The notes beneath the pieces were generated by a model. That model ran no database searches. It was not told the origin of the DNA and saw nothing but the letters and a program-made list of their open reading frames with translations. A DNA stretch of 20,525 bases from an uncultured Pelagibacteraceae bacterium (lineage in GTDB: Bacteria; Pseudomonadota; Alphaproteobacteria; Pelagibacterales; Pelagibacteraceae): NCBI GenBank assembly GCA_902572155.1, contig CACGET010000018.1:1-20525 (forward strand), given 5' to 3'. Within the stretch, counting starts at the first letter, position 1. Every line of letters starts with the position of its first letter. A program made the translations under genes and the position numbers. Positions 15,427 through 20,525 of the stretch are shown here, piece by piece.

Positions 15427-16399
15427 AAGATAACAATTTTGATTTAATTTTAGAAACGGAGTTTTTTTCTAGAGTTGTCATAGTCATTATTTCACAATTC
15501 TTGTTTTTTGAAAAATCATCTAACAAACCTTTAACAGTCTTTTTGTCAATTAAATCAATTTTATTGAGAACTACAAGCTCTCTTTTTTCCATTAATTTGT
15601 TGCTATAATTTTTTAATTCGTTTTTAACTTGTTCATACGATTCATTTAGATCTAAATTCGTAATATCTATTAAGTGTAATAAAGACTTACATCTTTCAAT
15701 ATGTTTAAGAAACTGAATACCAAGACCCACACCCTCGTGCGCCCCTTCTACTAAACCAGGGATATCTGCAATTGTAACCTCTTTGTTATCATAGGAAGCT
15801 ACACCTAAGTTGGGATTTAATGTAGTAAATCTATAATTTGCAATTTTTGGATTAGCATTTGTTATTGCCGCTAACAAACTTGACTTCCCTGCATTTGGTA
15901 AACCAATAATTCCAATATCAGCAATTGTTTTTAATTGAAGCCAAATAGTAAATTCTTCACCATTATTTCCTTTGGTAAATTTTCTTGGAGCTCTATTGGT
16001 TGAACTTTTAAATCTGGTGTTACCAAGCCCACCCTTACCACCAGATGCGGCAACATATTCTTCTCCTTTTTTATGAAAATCGAAAATCAAAGTTTTATTA
16101 TCTTCCTCAAATACTTGAGTTCCAAGTGGAACTTTTAAAATTAAATTATCTCCACTTTTACCTGTACGGTTCTGTCCTGCTCCATTTTCTCCTCTTTGAG
16201 CTTTATGGTGTTGTTGATATCTATAATCAATTAATGTATTAAGATTTTCATCAGTTTTTAGAATTATTGAACCTCCTCTACCACCATCTCCTCCATCTGG
16301 GCCACCGTACTCAACATATTTCTCTCTTCTGAAACTAGGCGATCCATCCCCACCATTACCAGCTTTAATATATATTTTTACTTGATCTAAAAATTTCAT
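15416..16399 (-). CDS. obgE: Obg family GTPase
   Basis: An essential GTPase that binds the 50S subunit, assists its assembly and links it to (p)ppGpp signals. At 327 aa it has the glycine-rich Obg fold (about 1-158; GNGGDGSPSFRREKYVEYGG, GGDGGRGGS, GKGGLGN) and the G domain: G1 GLPNAGKS (166-173), switch region TTLNPNLGV, G3 DIPGLVEGAHEG and G4 NKIDLI. The variable C-terminal OCT domain found in some Obg proteins is absent, as in the shorter alphaproteobacterial forms. The position after rplU-rpmA is one of the most conserved gene neighbourhoods in bacteria. 27 bases separate it from rpmA, and proB begins inside its 3' end. Confidence 0.97.
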   Translation of the reverse strand: MKFLDQVKIYIKAGNGGDGSPSFRREKYVEYGGPDGGDGGRGGSIILKTDENLNTLIDYRYQQHHKAQRGENGAGQNRTGKSGDNLILKVPLGTQVFEEDNKTLIFDFHKKGEEYVAASGGKGGLGNTRFKSSTNRAPRKFTKGNNGEEFTIWLQLKTIADIGIIGLPNAGKSSLLAAITNANPKIANYRFTTLNPNLGVASYDNKEVTIADIPGLVEGAHEGVGLGIQFLKHIERCKSLLHLIDITNLDLNESYEQVKNELKNYSNKLMEKRELVVLNKIDLIDKKTVKGLLDDFSKNKNCEIMTMTTLEKNSVSKIKSKLLSYVS

Positions 16400-16426
16400 A
16401 ATACAACATCAAATTAGGTTGTACTA

Positions 16427-16681
16427 TTAATTGGGTTTTACTGAAACGAAAGTTCTATCTGATTTAGATTTTTTAAATACAACTTTACCTTTTACAACCG
16501 AAAAAATTGAATGATCTTTACCCATTCCCACATTTTCACCAGGAAAAATCTTAGTTCCTCTTTGTCTTACAATGATATTTCCAGGTATAACTATTTCACC
16601 ACCATACTTTTTGACTCCAAGTCTTCGACCAGCACTATCTCGGCCGTTTCTTGATGATCCACCTGCTTTTTTTGTTGCCAT
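16427..16681 (-). CDS. rpmA: 50S ribosomal protein L27 (bL27)
   Basis: L27 reaches toward the peptidyl-transferase centre, where its N-terminus helps position tRNA. The 84-aa product starts MATKKAGGSSRNGRDSAGRR, the classic form, followed by GVKKYGGE, GNIIVRQRGTKIFPGENVG and KDHSIFSVVKGKV. There is no N-terminal extension of the type removed by Prp protease in Firmicutes. AGGTAG lies a few bases before the ATG on the minus strand, one of the few clear Shine-Dalgarno sites in this window. It is 14 bases after rplU. Confidence 0.98.
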   Translation of the reverse strand: MATKKAGGSSRNGRDSAGRRLGVKKYGGEIVIPGNIIVRQRGTKIFPGENVGMGKDHSIFSVVKGKVVFKKSKSDRTFVSVKPN

Positions 16682-16695
16682 AATCTACCTAATAT

Positions 16696-17103
16696 CTATT
16701 TACTTGCTACTTCATTAACTTCATCTTTTTTAGAAGTTTTTGAAGGTTTTGAAATTTTTTCAGCTTCAGATAAAATTTTACCATCTTTTGAAAAAATTTT
16801 GTTAATTCTTATCATAGAGTATTCTTGTCTATGTCCATTTTTTCTTCTTGAATTATGTCTTCTTCTTTTTTTAAAAATTAATATGGTTCTATTTTTGCTG
16901 TTTTTAATTAAATCAGCTTCAACTTTTGCACCCTTTACATTTGGTGTGCCTACTTCAATAGTTTTATCATCACCGTATGCAAGAATTTCATTAAATTCTA
17001 TTTTAGAGTCAACCTTTGAGTCTTGAAGTTTTTCAATTTTAATGATTTCTCCAGATTTAACTTTATATTGTTTACCACCGGTTTTTATTACTGCGTATGA
17101 CAT
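16696..17103 (-). CDS. rplU: 50S ribosomal protein L21 (bL21)
   Basis: A 23S rRNA-binding protein of the large subunit. The N-terminal ~103 residues match bL21: MSYAVIKTGGKQYKVKSGE at the start, then the basic KKRRRHNSRRKNGHRQEYS loop that binds rRNA. The protein runs to 135 aa, about 30 longer than the E. coli form; the extra C-terminal part is a Lys/Ser/Glu-rich low-complexity tail (SEAEKISKPSKTSKKDEVNE). C-terminal tails of this kind occur in alphaproteobacterial L21. It is the first gene of the rplU-to-rppH cluster, with a good promoter just upstream. No Shine-Dalgarno is visible before its ATG. Confidence 0.97.
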   Translation of the reverse strand: MSYAVIKTGGKQYKVKSGEIIKIEKLQDSKVDSKIEFNEILAYGDDKTIEVGTPNVKGAKVEADLIKNSKNRTILIFKKRRRHNSRRKNGHRQEYSMIRINKIFSKDGKILSEAEKISKPSKTSKKDEVNEVASK

Positions 17104-17127
17104 ATTATGATTTTATTAAGTTATCGC

Positions 17128-17155
17128 AATATAGTTGTAGTCAGGCTTTAGTCAA
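17128..17155 (-). promoter_or_regulatory. Sigma-70-type promoter of the rplU-rpmA-obgE cluster
   Basis: On the minus strand, TTGACT (17155-17150) is followed after 16 bases by TATATT (17133-17128), each with 5 of 6 consensus matches. The predicted start of transcription near 17121 leaves a leader of about 18-20 bases to the rplU ATG. A direct repeat TGACTA occurs twice, 11 bases apart (17149-17154 and 17138-17143), overlapping the -35 and the spacer, so a protein could bind both on one face of the helix. The promoter lies in the 62-base gap after gloB. Confidence 0.6.
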
Positions 17156-17165
17156 GTCGAATTAA

Positions 17166-17885
17166 TTAAAAATTATCCTTTAAATCTCTCAATTTTGAGA
17201 AGGACTCAAGATCTTTTGCCTTAAGAAATATATTGCAGTTTATCTCATCCTTTAAAATAGAAGGAACTGTAGGTTTATTATCTTTAATTTTTTTTTCAAT
17301 TTCAAATATTTTATTTTTTAGACTTTCGTTATTTGGGTCATGTTTAATACAAAATTTTGAATTTTGAAGAGTATATTCGTGTCCACAATATATATTTGTA
17401 TTTTCTGGCAATTTTTTTATCTTGTTTAAAGACTCAAACATTTCTTGATATGTACCCTCAAAAATTCTTCCACATCCAAGTGAAAATAAAGTGTCACCAG
17501 AAAAAAGAAAATTTTCATTAAAAAAATAAAAACAAATATGACCACTAGTGTGTCCTGGTATATGAAAAATTTTAACTTCAAAGTTATCCGCTTTCCAAAC
17601 TTGATTATCCTCAACTAAAATATCTATTTCAGGAATTCTGTGTGCATCATTTTTATAACCAACTATTATCGCATTATATTTTTTTTTAAGTTCTATATTA
17701 CCACCAATATGATCATAATGATGATGTGTATTTAGAATATATTTTAAATTTATATTTTTTTTCTTTACAAAATCTATCACAGGTTCAGCTTCACTTGGAT
17801 CAACTATACAAGCAACATTATTAGTTTCATCAGTTATTAGATAACTATAATTATCTTGAAGACAGGAAATTATTTCAACTTTCAT
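17166..17885 (-). CDS. gloB: Hydroxyacylglutathione hydrolase (glyoxalase II)
   Basis: A metallo-beta-lactamase-fold enzyme that hydrolyses S-lactoylglutathione to lactate and glutathione, the second step of methylglyoxal detoxification. Visible metal ligands: the THHHYDHIGG motif (53-62; family form THxHxDH), His in GHTSGHICF, Asp in FSGDTLFSLGCGR, and His in YCGHEYT. The C-terminal ending LRDLKDNF matches the glutathione-binding tail of GloB (usual 'LR..KD.F'), which supports GloB over other members of the fold. The 239 aa are normal length. One base separates it from metW upstream, so it is read in the metX operon; a functional link to methionine is not obvious. Confidence 0.94.
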   Translation of the reverse strand: MKVEIISCLQDNYSYLITDETNNVACIVDPSEAEPVIDFVKKKNINLKYILNTHHHYDHIGGNIELKKKYNAIIVGYKNDAHRIPEIDILVEDNQVWKADNFEVKIFHIPGHTSGHICFYFFNENFLFSGDTLFSLGCGRIFEGTYQEMFESLNKIKKLPENTNIYCGHEYTLQNSKFCIKHDPNNESLKNKIFEIEKKIKDNKPTVPSILKDEINCNIFLKAKDLESFSKLRDLKDNF

Positions 17886-17886
17886 A

Positions 17887-18483
17887 TTATTTTTCTATTA
17901 AAAATATTCCAAGATCAGCAATTAGATTTTTAAATCCAAGATTGCTATTATTTATTAATGTAACATTTTTATCATTTAACGCTAGTGATTTAAAAATTTT
18001 AAAGTTTCTGGATTTAACAAAATAAACAAAATCTTTAATTGTACACATATGCAAATTTGTGGTGTTATACCATTCATCAGGTAAAGTTTTAGTGATTGGC
18101 ATTGTTCCTTTGGTTAATAAATGTAATCTAACTTTCCAATAACCAAAATTAGGAATGGTTACAATTGCTTTTTTCCCAACTCTTAAAAGCTCATTGATTA
18201 CAAGTTCAGGATCTAAAAATGCTTGAAGTGTTTGGCTTAAAACTGCATAGTCAAAAGACTTATCGGGGAATTGTATTAAATCTTTTTCAGCATTTCCTTC
18301 AATAACAGTTAAGCCTTTTTCTATACATTTCTGAACTTTATTTTTTGAGATTTCCATACCTCTGCAATCAACATTTTTATTATCTTTTAAAAACTTCATA
18401 AGGGTTCCATCCCCACATCCAACATCGAGCACTCTTTTATCTTTTTCAATTAAGTTAGCTATTACTTTAAATTCATTTTTCAT
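17887..18483 (-). CDS. metW: Methionine biosynthesis protein MetW
   Basis: A small class I SAM-dependent-methyltransferase-like protein found beside metX in many proteobacteria. It is known to support MetX activity, and a catalytic role is unclear. The 198-aa product begins with the nucleotide-binding VLDVGCGDGTLM (18-29), then GMEISKNKV, PDKSFDYAVLSQTLQA, and the MetW-specific PNFGYWKVRLHLLTKGTMP and DEWYNTTNLHMCT segments. Its start is 2 bases after the metX stop. Together with the riboswitch upstream of metX, this makes it part of the SAM-controlled unit. Confidence 0.95.
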   Translation of the reverse strand: MKNEFKVIANLIEKDKRVLDVGCGDGTLMKFLKDNKNVDCRGMEISKNKVQKCIEKGLTVIEGNAEKDLIQFPDKSFDYAVLSQTLQAFLDPELVINELLRVGKKAIVTIPNFGYWKVRLHLLTKGTMPITKTLPDEWYNTTNLHMCTIKDFVYFVKSRNFKIFKSLALNDKNVTLINNSNLGFKNLIADLGIFLIEK

Positions 18484-18485
18484 GA

Positions 18486-19604
18486 TTAGTTATTCAAATA
18501 AGATTTATTTAGAAAATTTTTGAGAGTATTTAAAAAATCTGGAACATCTAGAAGGAACGAGTCGTGACCTTTATCTGATTCTATTTCTACAAATCCAACA
18601 TCAACCCCTATAGCGTTTAAAGCTATAACAATATCTTTATTTTCTTGTGTTGGATAAAGCCAATCTGAAGTAAATGAGATTATAAAAAATTTAGTTTTAG
18701 TTTTTTTAAATGCATCTGACAAATTGTTATTAAATCGTTTTGCCAAATCAAAATAATCCATTGCTCTAGTAATATAAAGATAACTATTTGCATCAAATCT
18801 ATCTACAAAGACTGACCCTTGATATCTAAGATAACTTTCTATTTGAAAATCTGCATCAAATCCAAATTTAAGATCATCTCTTTCTTGAAGTTTTCTTCCA
18901 AATTTTTCTTGAAGACCCTTTTTAGACAAGTAAGTAATGTGGGCAGCCATTCTTGCGACAGCCAATCCTTTATTAGGATTTTTATTTTCTATATTATAAT
19001 TTCCTTCACTCCAATTGGTATCTGCAGTAATAGCTTGTCTACCTAGTTCATTCAAAGCAATGTTTTGCGCTGAATGACTTGATGTACAAGCTATTGGAAC
19101 AGCTGTTATTGCTTTATTTGGAAAATTGCTTACGAATTGAAGAACTTGCATTCCACCCATCGATCCTCCAACTACTGAAAAAAGTTTTTCAATACCAAAA
19201 TGTTCAAGCAAATTGTATTGAGCGTTGACCATATCATTAATTGTGATGACAGGAAAATTTGCTCCAAATATTTTTTTGGTATCAGGATCTTGATGACTAG
19301 GTCCATAAGAACCCATACAACCACCAATTACATTAGAACAGATGACAAAATATTTATTAGTATCAATAGCTTTATTAGGACCAACTGCATATGACCACCA
19401 ACCATCTTTTTTCGTTATTGGATTTGTTCCTGTAACAAACTGGTCACCTGTTAAAGCGTGAAAAGCCAAAATAGCATTATTTTTTTTTTCGTTTAGCGAA
19501 CCATAAGTCTCGTAAGCAATAGGAAAATTTTGAATTATTTTTCCACAATCTAATTTTAGTGGCTTTTGCACTAGTAATGTTTTTAATTTTAGTTCTTTAT
19601 TCAT
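18486..19604 (-). CDS. metX: Homoserine O-acyltransferase (MetX type)
   Basis: Acylates homoserine (acetyl- or succinyl-CoA donor) as the first committed step of methionine synthesis. An alpha/beta-hydrolase fold with catalytic triad Ser148 in GGSMGG, Asp314 in SDWLYP and His347 in DKGHDSF (numbered from the ATG at 19604). Further MetX motifs are LAFHALTGDQ, WWSYAVGPNKAID and SNVIGGCMGSYGPSH. Length is 372 aa. A TTG four codons upstream would also be in frame, but the ATG is the simpler start; neither has a Shine-Dalgarno. Some MetX proteins of this family prefer succinyl-CoA, and I cannot settle the donor from what I see. It is preceded by a SAM-II riboswitch and followed by metW and gloB. 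Confidence 0.95.
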   Translation of the reverse strand: MNKELKLKTLLVQKPLKLDCGKIIQNFPIAYETYGSLNEKKNNAILAFHALTGDQFVTGTNPITKKDGWWSYAVGPNKAIDTNKYFVICSNVIGGCMGSYGPSHQDPDTKKIFGANFPVITINDMVNAQYNLLEHFGIEKLFSVVGGSMGGMQVLQFVSNFPNKAITAVPIACTSSHSAQNIALNELGRQAITADTNWSEGNYNIENKNPNKGLAVARMAAHITYLSKKGLQEKFGRKLQERDDLKFGFDADFQIESYLRYQGSVFVDRFDANSYLYITRAMDYFDLAKRFNNNLSDAFKKTKTKFFIISFTSDWLYPTQENKDIVIALNAIGVDVGFVEIESDKGHDSFLLDVPDFLNTLKNFLNKSYLNN

Positions 19605-19630
19605 AATTGATGCCAAATTTGAATTGAGAG

Positions 19631-19665
19631 AAAAAAAACTATTTTAGCGGTTTTTTTTAAGCGCT
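19631..19665 (-). terminator. Possible riboswitch-linked transcription terminator (U8 tract)
   Basis: Immediately 3' of the SAM-II pseudoknot the transcript has eight U residues (19638-19631). Two alternative pairings could form just before or with it: AGCG (19665-19662) with CGCU (19649-19646), and an A8 run (19658-19651) with the U8 itself, which would put the GCUAA strand in a loop. Stem strength is low for a classical terminator, so this is tentative. Confidence 0.3.
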
Positions 19666-19690
19666 CGCAATTCAGATAAATCAGCGCATA
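19639..19690 (-). ncRNA. SAM-II riboswitch upstream of metX
   Basis: An S-adenosylmethionine-binding pseudoknot RNA in the metX leader. On the minus strand the element reads GCGCTGATTTA, a short connector, ATTGC, AGCGC, an A-rich stretch, then GCTAAAA. These are the conserved SAM-II blocks in the right order and spacing. P1 pairs GCGCT (19687-19683) with AGCGC (19665-19661). The loop segment ATTGC and the 3' GCTAA strand (around 19648-19643) supply the P2 pseudoknot and ligand-binding uridines. From memory, the crystallised Sargasso Sea metX aptamer has the same GCGCUGAUUUA...AUUGCAAGCGC...GCUAAAA pattern. The upstream promoter places the transcript start almost at the first base of P1. High SAM should reduce metX-metW(-gloB) expression. 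Confidence 0.9.
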
Positions 19691-19693
19691 AAT

Positions 19694-19722
19694 TTTGTAC
19701 TAGAAGTTATTTATTATGTCAA
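19694..19722 (-). promoter_or_regulatory. Promoter of the SAM-II / metX operon
   Basis: On the minus strand, a perfect -35 TTGACA (19722-19717) is followed after exactly 17 bases by TACAAA (19699-19694; 4 of 6 matches to TATAAT). Transcription would start near 19687, right at the 5' strand of riboswitch stem P1, leaving essentially no extra leader. Agreement between promoter position and riboswitch start supports both calls. Confidence 0.7.
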
Positions 19723-19793
19723 TTTTTTTAAAAAATGTCTTATTCTATGTAAAAATTTAAAATTTTATCTATAAAGAGCCCATAAATAAAAAA

Positions 19794-20525
19794 ATGATAA
19801 CTCCAAAATTTAAAAAATTTAATATTGAAACATATAGACCAGGAAAGTCGAAAATTAAAAAATTCAAGAATATTATTAAATTATCAGCAAATGAATCAGC
19901 TCTAGGAATGAGTCCCAAGGCAAAAAAAATTATCATTGATAAACAAATAAATTTAGCAAGATACCCTGATGGAAAATCTCAAGATTTAAGAAAACAAATT
20001 TCAAAAAAATATAAATGTAGTTTTGATAAAATAATATGTGGAGCTGGTTCGGACGAAGTAATACAAATGATTTGTCAATTATTTTTAAAAGCAAAAGATG
20101 AGGTAATAGTTCCACAATATAGCTTTTTAATGTATAGGATTTATGCAAAAATTGTCGGAGCCAAAGTTGTTTTTGCTAAAGAGATTAATTTTAAAATTTC
20201 TAATGCAGAAATATTAAAAAAGGTGACAAAAAAAACAAAAATAGTTTTTATTGCAAATCCCAATAATCCTACAGGAACGTATTTAACTAAAAGTGAGATA
20301 CTAGAACTTAGAAAAAAATTAAACAATAAAATTTTATTAGTAGTAGATGATGCTTATGTGGAATATATGAAAAATTCAGATTATAAATCAGCTTTAGATT
20401 TATTTAAGAATAAAAATAATGTTTTTATTTTGCGAACATTTTCTAAAATTTTTGGATTAGCTTCACTAAGAATAGGATGGGGGTATGGTTCAAAAAAAAT
20501 TATAAATGGATTGAATATAATTAAA
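19794..20525 (+). CDS. hisC: Histidinol-phosphate aminotransferase, N-terminal part (3' end outside window)
   Basis: A PLP-dependent class I/II aminotransferase that makes histidinol phosphate. Related enzymes in Alphaproteobacteria also serve tyrosine and phenylalanine synthesis. The ATG at 19794 opens a frame that runs to the window edge (244 codons). Visible: KLSANESALG near residues 34-43 (usual 'klsxNEnplG'), RYPDG, GAGSDEVIQM for cofactor phosphate binding, the IANPNNPTGT motif, VVDDAYVEY with the Asp and Tyr that contact PLP, the PLP-binding Lys218 in RTFSKIFGLASLRIGWG, and that glycine/arginine segment itself. Position beside metX, divergently transcribed, recalls the hisC-tyrC neighbourhood of alphaproteobacteria; what follows is outside the window. 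TATAAA at 19770-19775 may be a -10, without a good -35. Confidence 0.93.
   Translation, partial: MITPKFKKFNIETYRPGKSKIKKFKNIIKLSANESALGMSPKAKKIIIDKQINLARYPDGKSQDLRKQISKKYKCSFDKIICGAGSDEVIQMICQLFLKAKDEVIVPQYSFLMYRIYAKIVGAKVVFAKEINFKISNAEILKKVTKKTKIVFIANPNNPTGTYLTKSEILELRKKLNNKILLVVDDAYVEYMKNSDYKSALDLFKNKNNVFILRTFSKIFGLASLRIGWGYGSKKIINGLNIIK

Noticed and set aside
17887..18483. metW as ubiG/ubiE or a general methyltransferase
   Set aside because: MetW-specific segments (NFGYWKVRL, DEWYNTTN) and adjacency to metX fit MetW better.
19602..19616. TTG start four codons upstream in metX
   Set aside because: The ATG is a better start and the family N-terminus does not need the extra residues; it cannot be fully excluded.
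19723..19793. A second riboswitch (SAM-V or glycine type, known from SAR11) in front of hisC
   Set aside because: The sequence is almost pure A/T with no conserved stem or motif of either class.
1..20525. Mobile elements, CRISPR arrays, toxin-antitoxin or defence genes, tRNAs
   Set aside because: Every stretch over about 200 bases is filled by a recognised gene, and no terminal repeats, spaced repeats or cloverleaf patterns were seen.

Overview
The window reads as one stretch of a small, streamlined, very AT-rich alphaproteobacterial chromosome. It is most likely from the marine SAR11 / Pelagibacterales group. The grounds are low G+C (about 30% by eye, not counted), intergenic gaps mostly of 0-30 bases, frequent stop/start overlaps, Lys/Asn/Ile-rich proteins with normal core motifs, an alphaproteobacterial gene order (atpHAGDC; rplU-rpmA-obgE-proB-proA-nadD-rsfS-ctpA-rppH; metX-metW), and a SAM-II riboswitch before metX close to the one known from Sargasso Sea metX. 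I see no phage, transposon, CRISPR array, tRNA or rRNA. Both ends cut through genes (sucA on the left, hisC on the right).

Layout. Bases 1-3058 (+) carry the end of sucA, then sucB and lpd, which together encode the three parts of 2-oxoglutarate dehydrogenase. A lone type IV pilin-like gene follows on the minus strand (3064-3654), then divergent priA (3718-5673, +). A 109-base gap leads into the F1 ATP synthase operon atpH-atpA-atpG-atpD-atpC (5783-10571, +). This meets, tail to tail with an 8-base overlap, a long minus-strand cluster read from 17103 down to 10564: rplU, rpmA, obgE, proB, proA, nadD, rsfS, ctpA, rppH. That cluster has a good sigma-70-type promoter at 17128-17155. Upstream of it, also on the minus strand, is metX-metW-gloB (19604 down to 17166), led by a near-consensus promoter and a SAM-II riboswitch. 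Divergent hisC (19794 to the window end, +) closes the window.

How the genes fit together. The window is almost all housekeeping: TCA-cycle oxidation, ATP synthesis, replication restart, ribosome components with assembly and silencing factors, proline, NAD, methionine and histidine (or aromatic) synthesis, mRNA 5'-end processing and periplasmic proteolysis. Methionine synthesis is tied to S-adenosylmethionine level through the riboswitch.

Points worth a second look: the SAM-II leader has no visible Shine-Dalgarno but a U8 tract, suggesting a different control mode from the family's usual one; the pilin-like gene stands alone with an unusual cleavage site; PriA has altered helicase and zinc motifs; NadD ends right after its ISSxxLR motif; and rlmH is missing from its usual place between rsfS and ctpA. 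I found no clear new multi-gene system.
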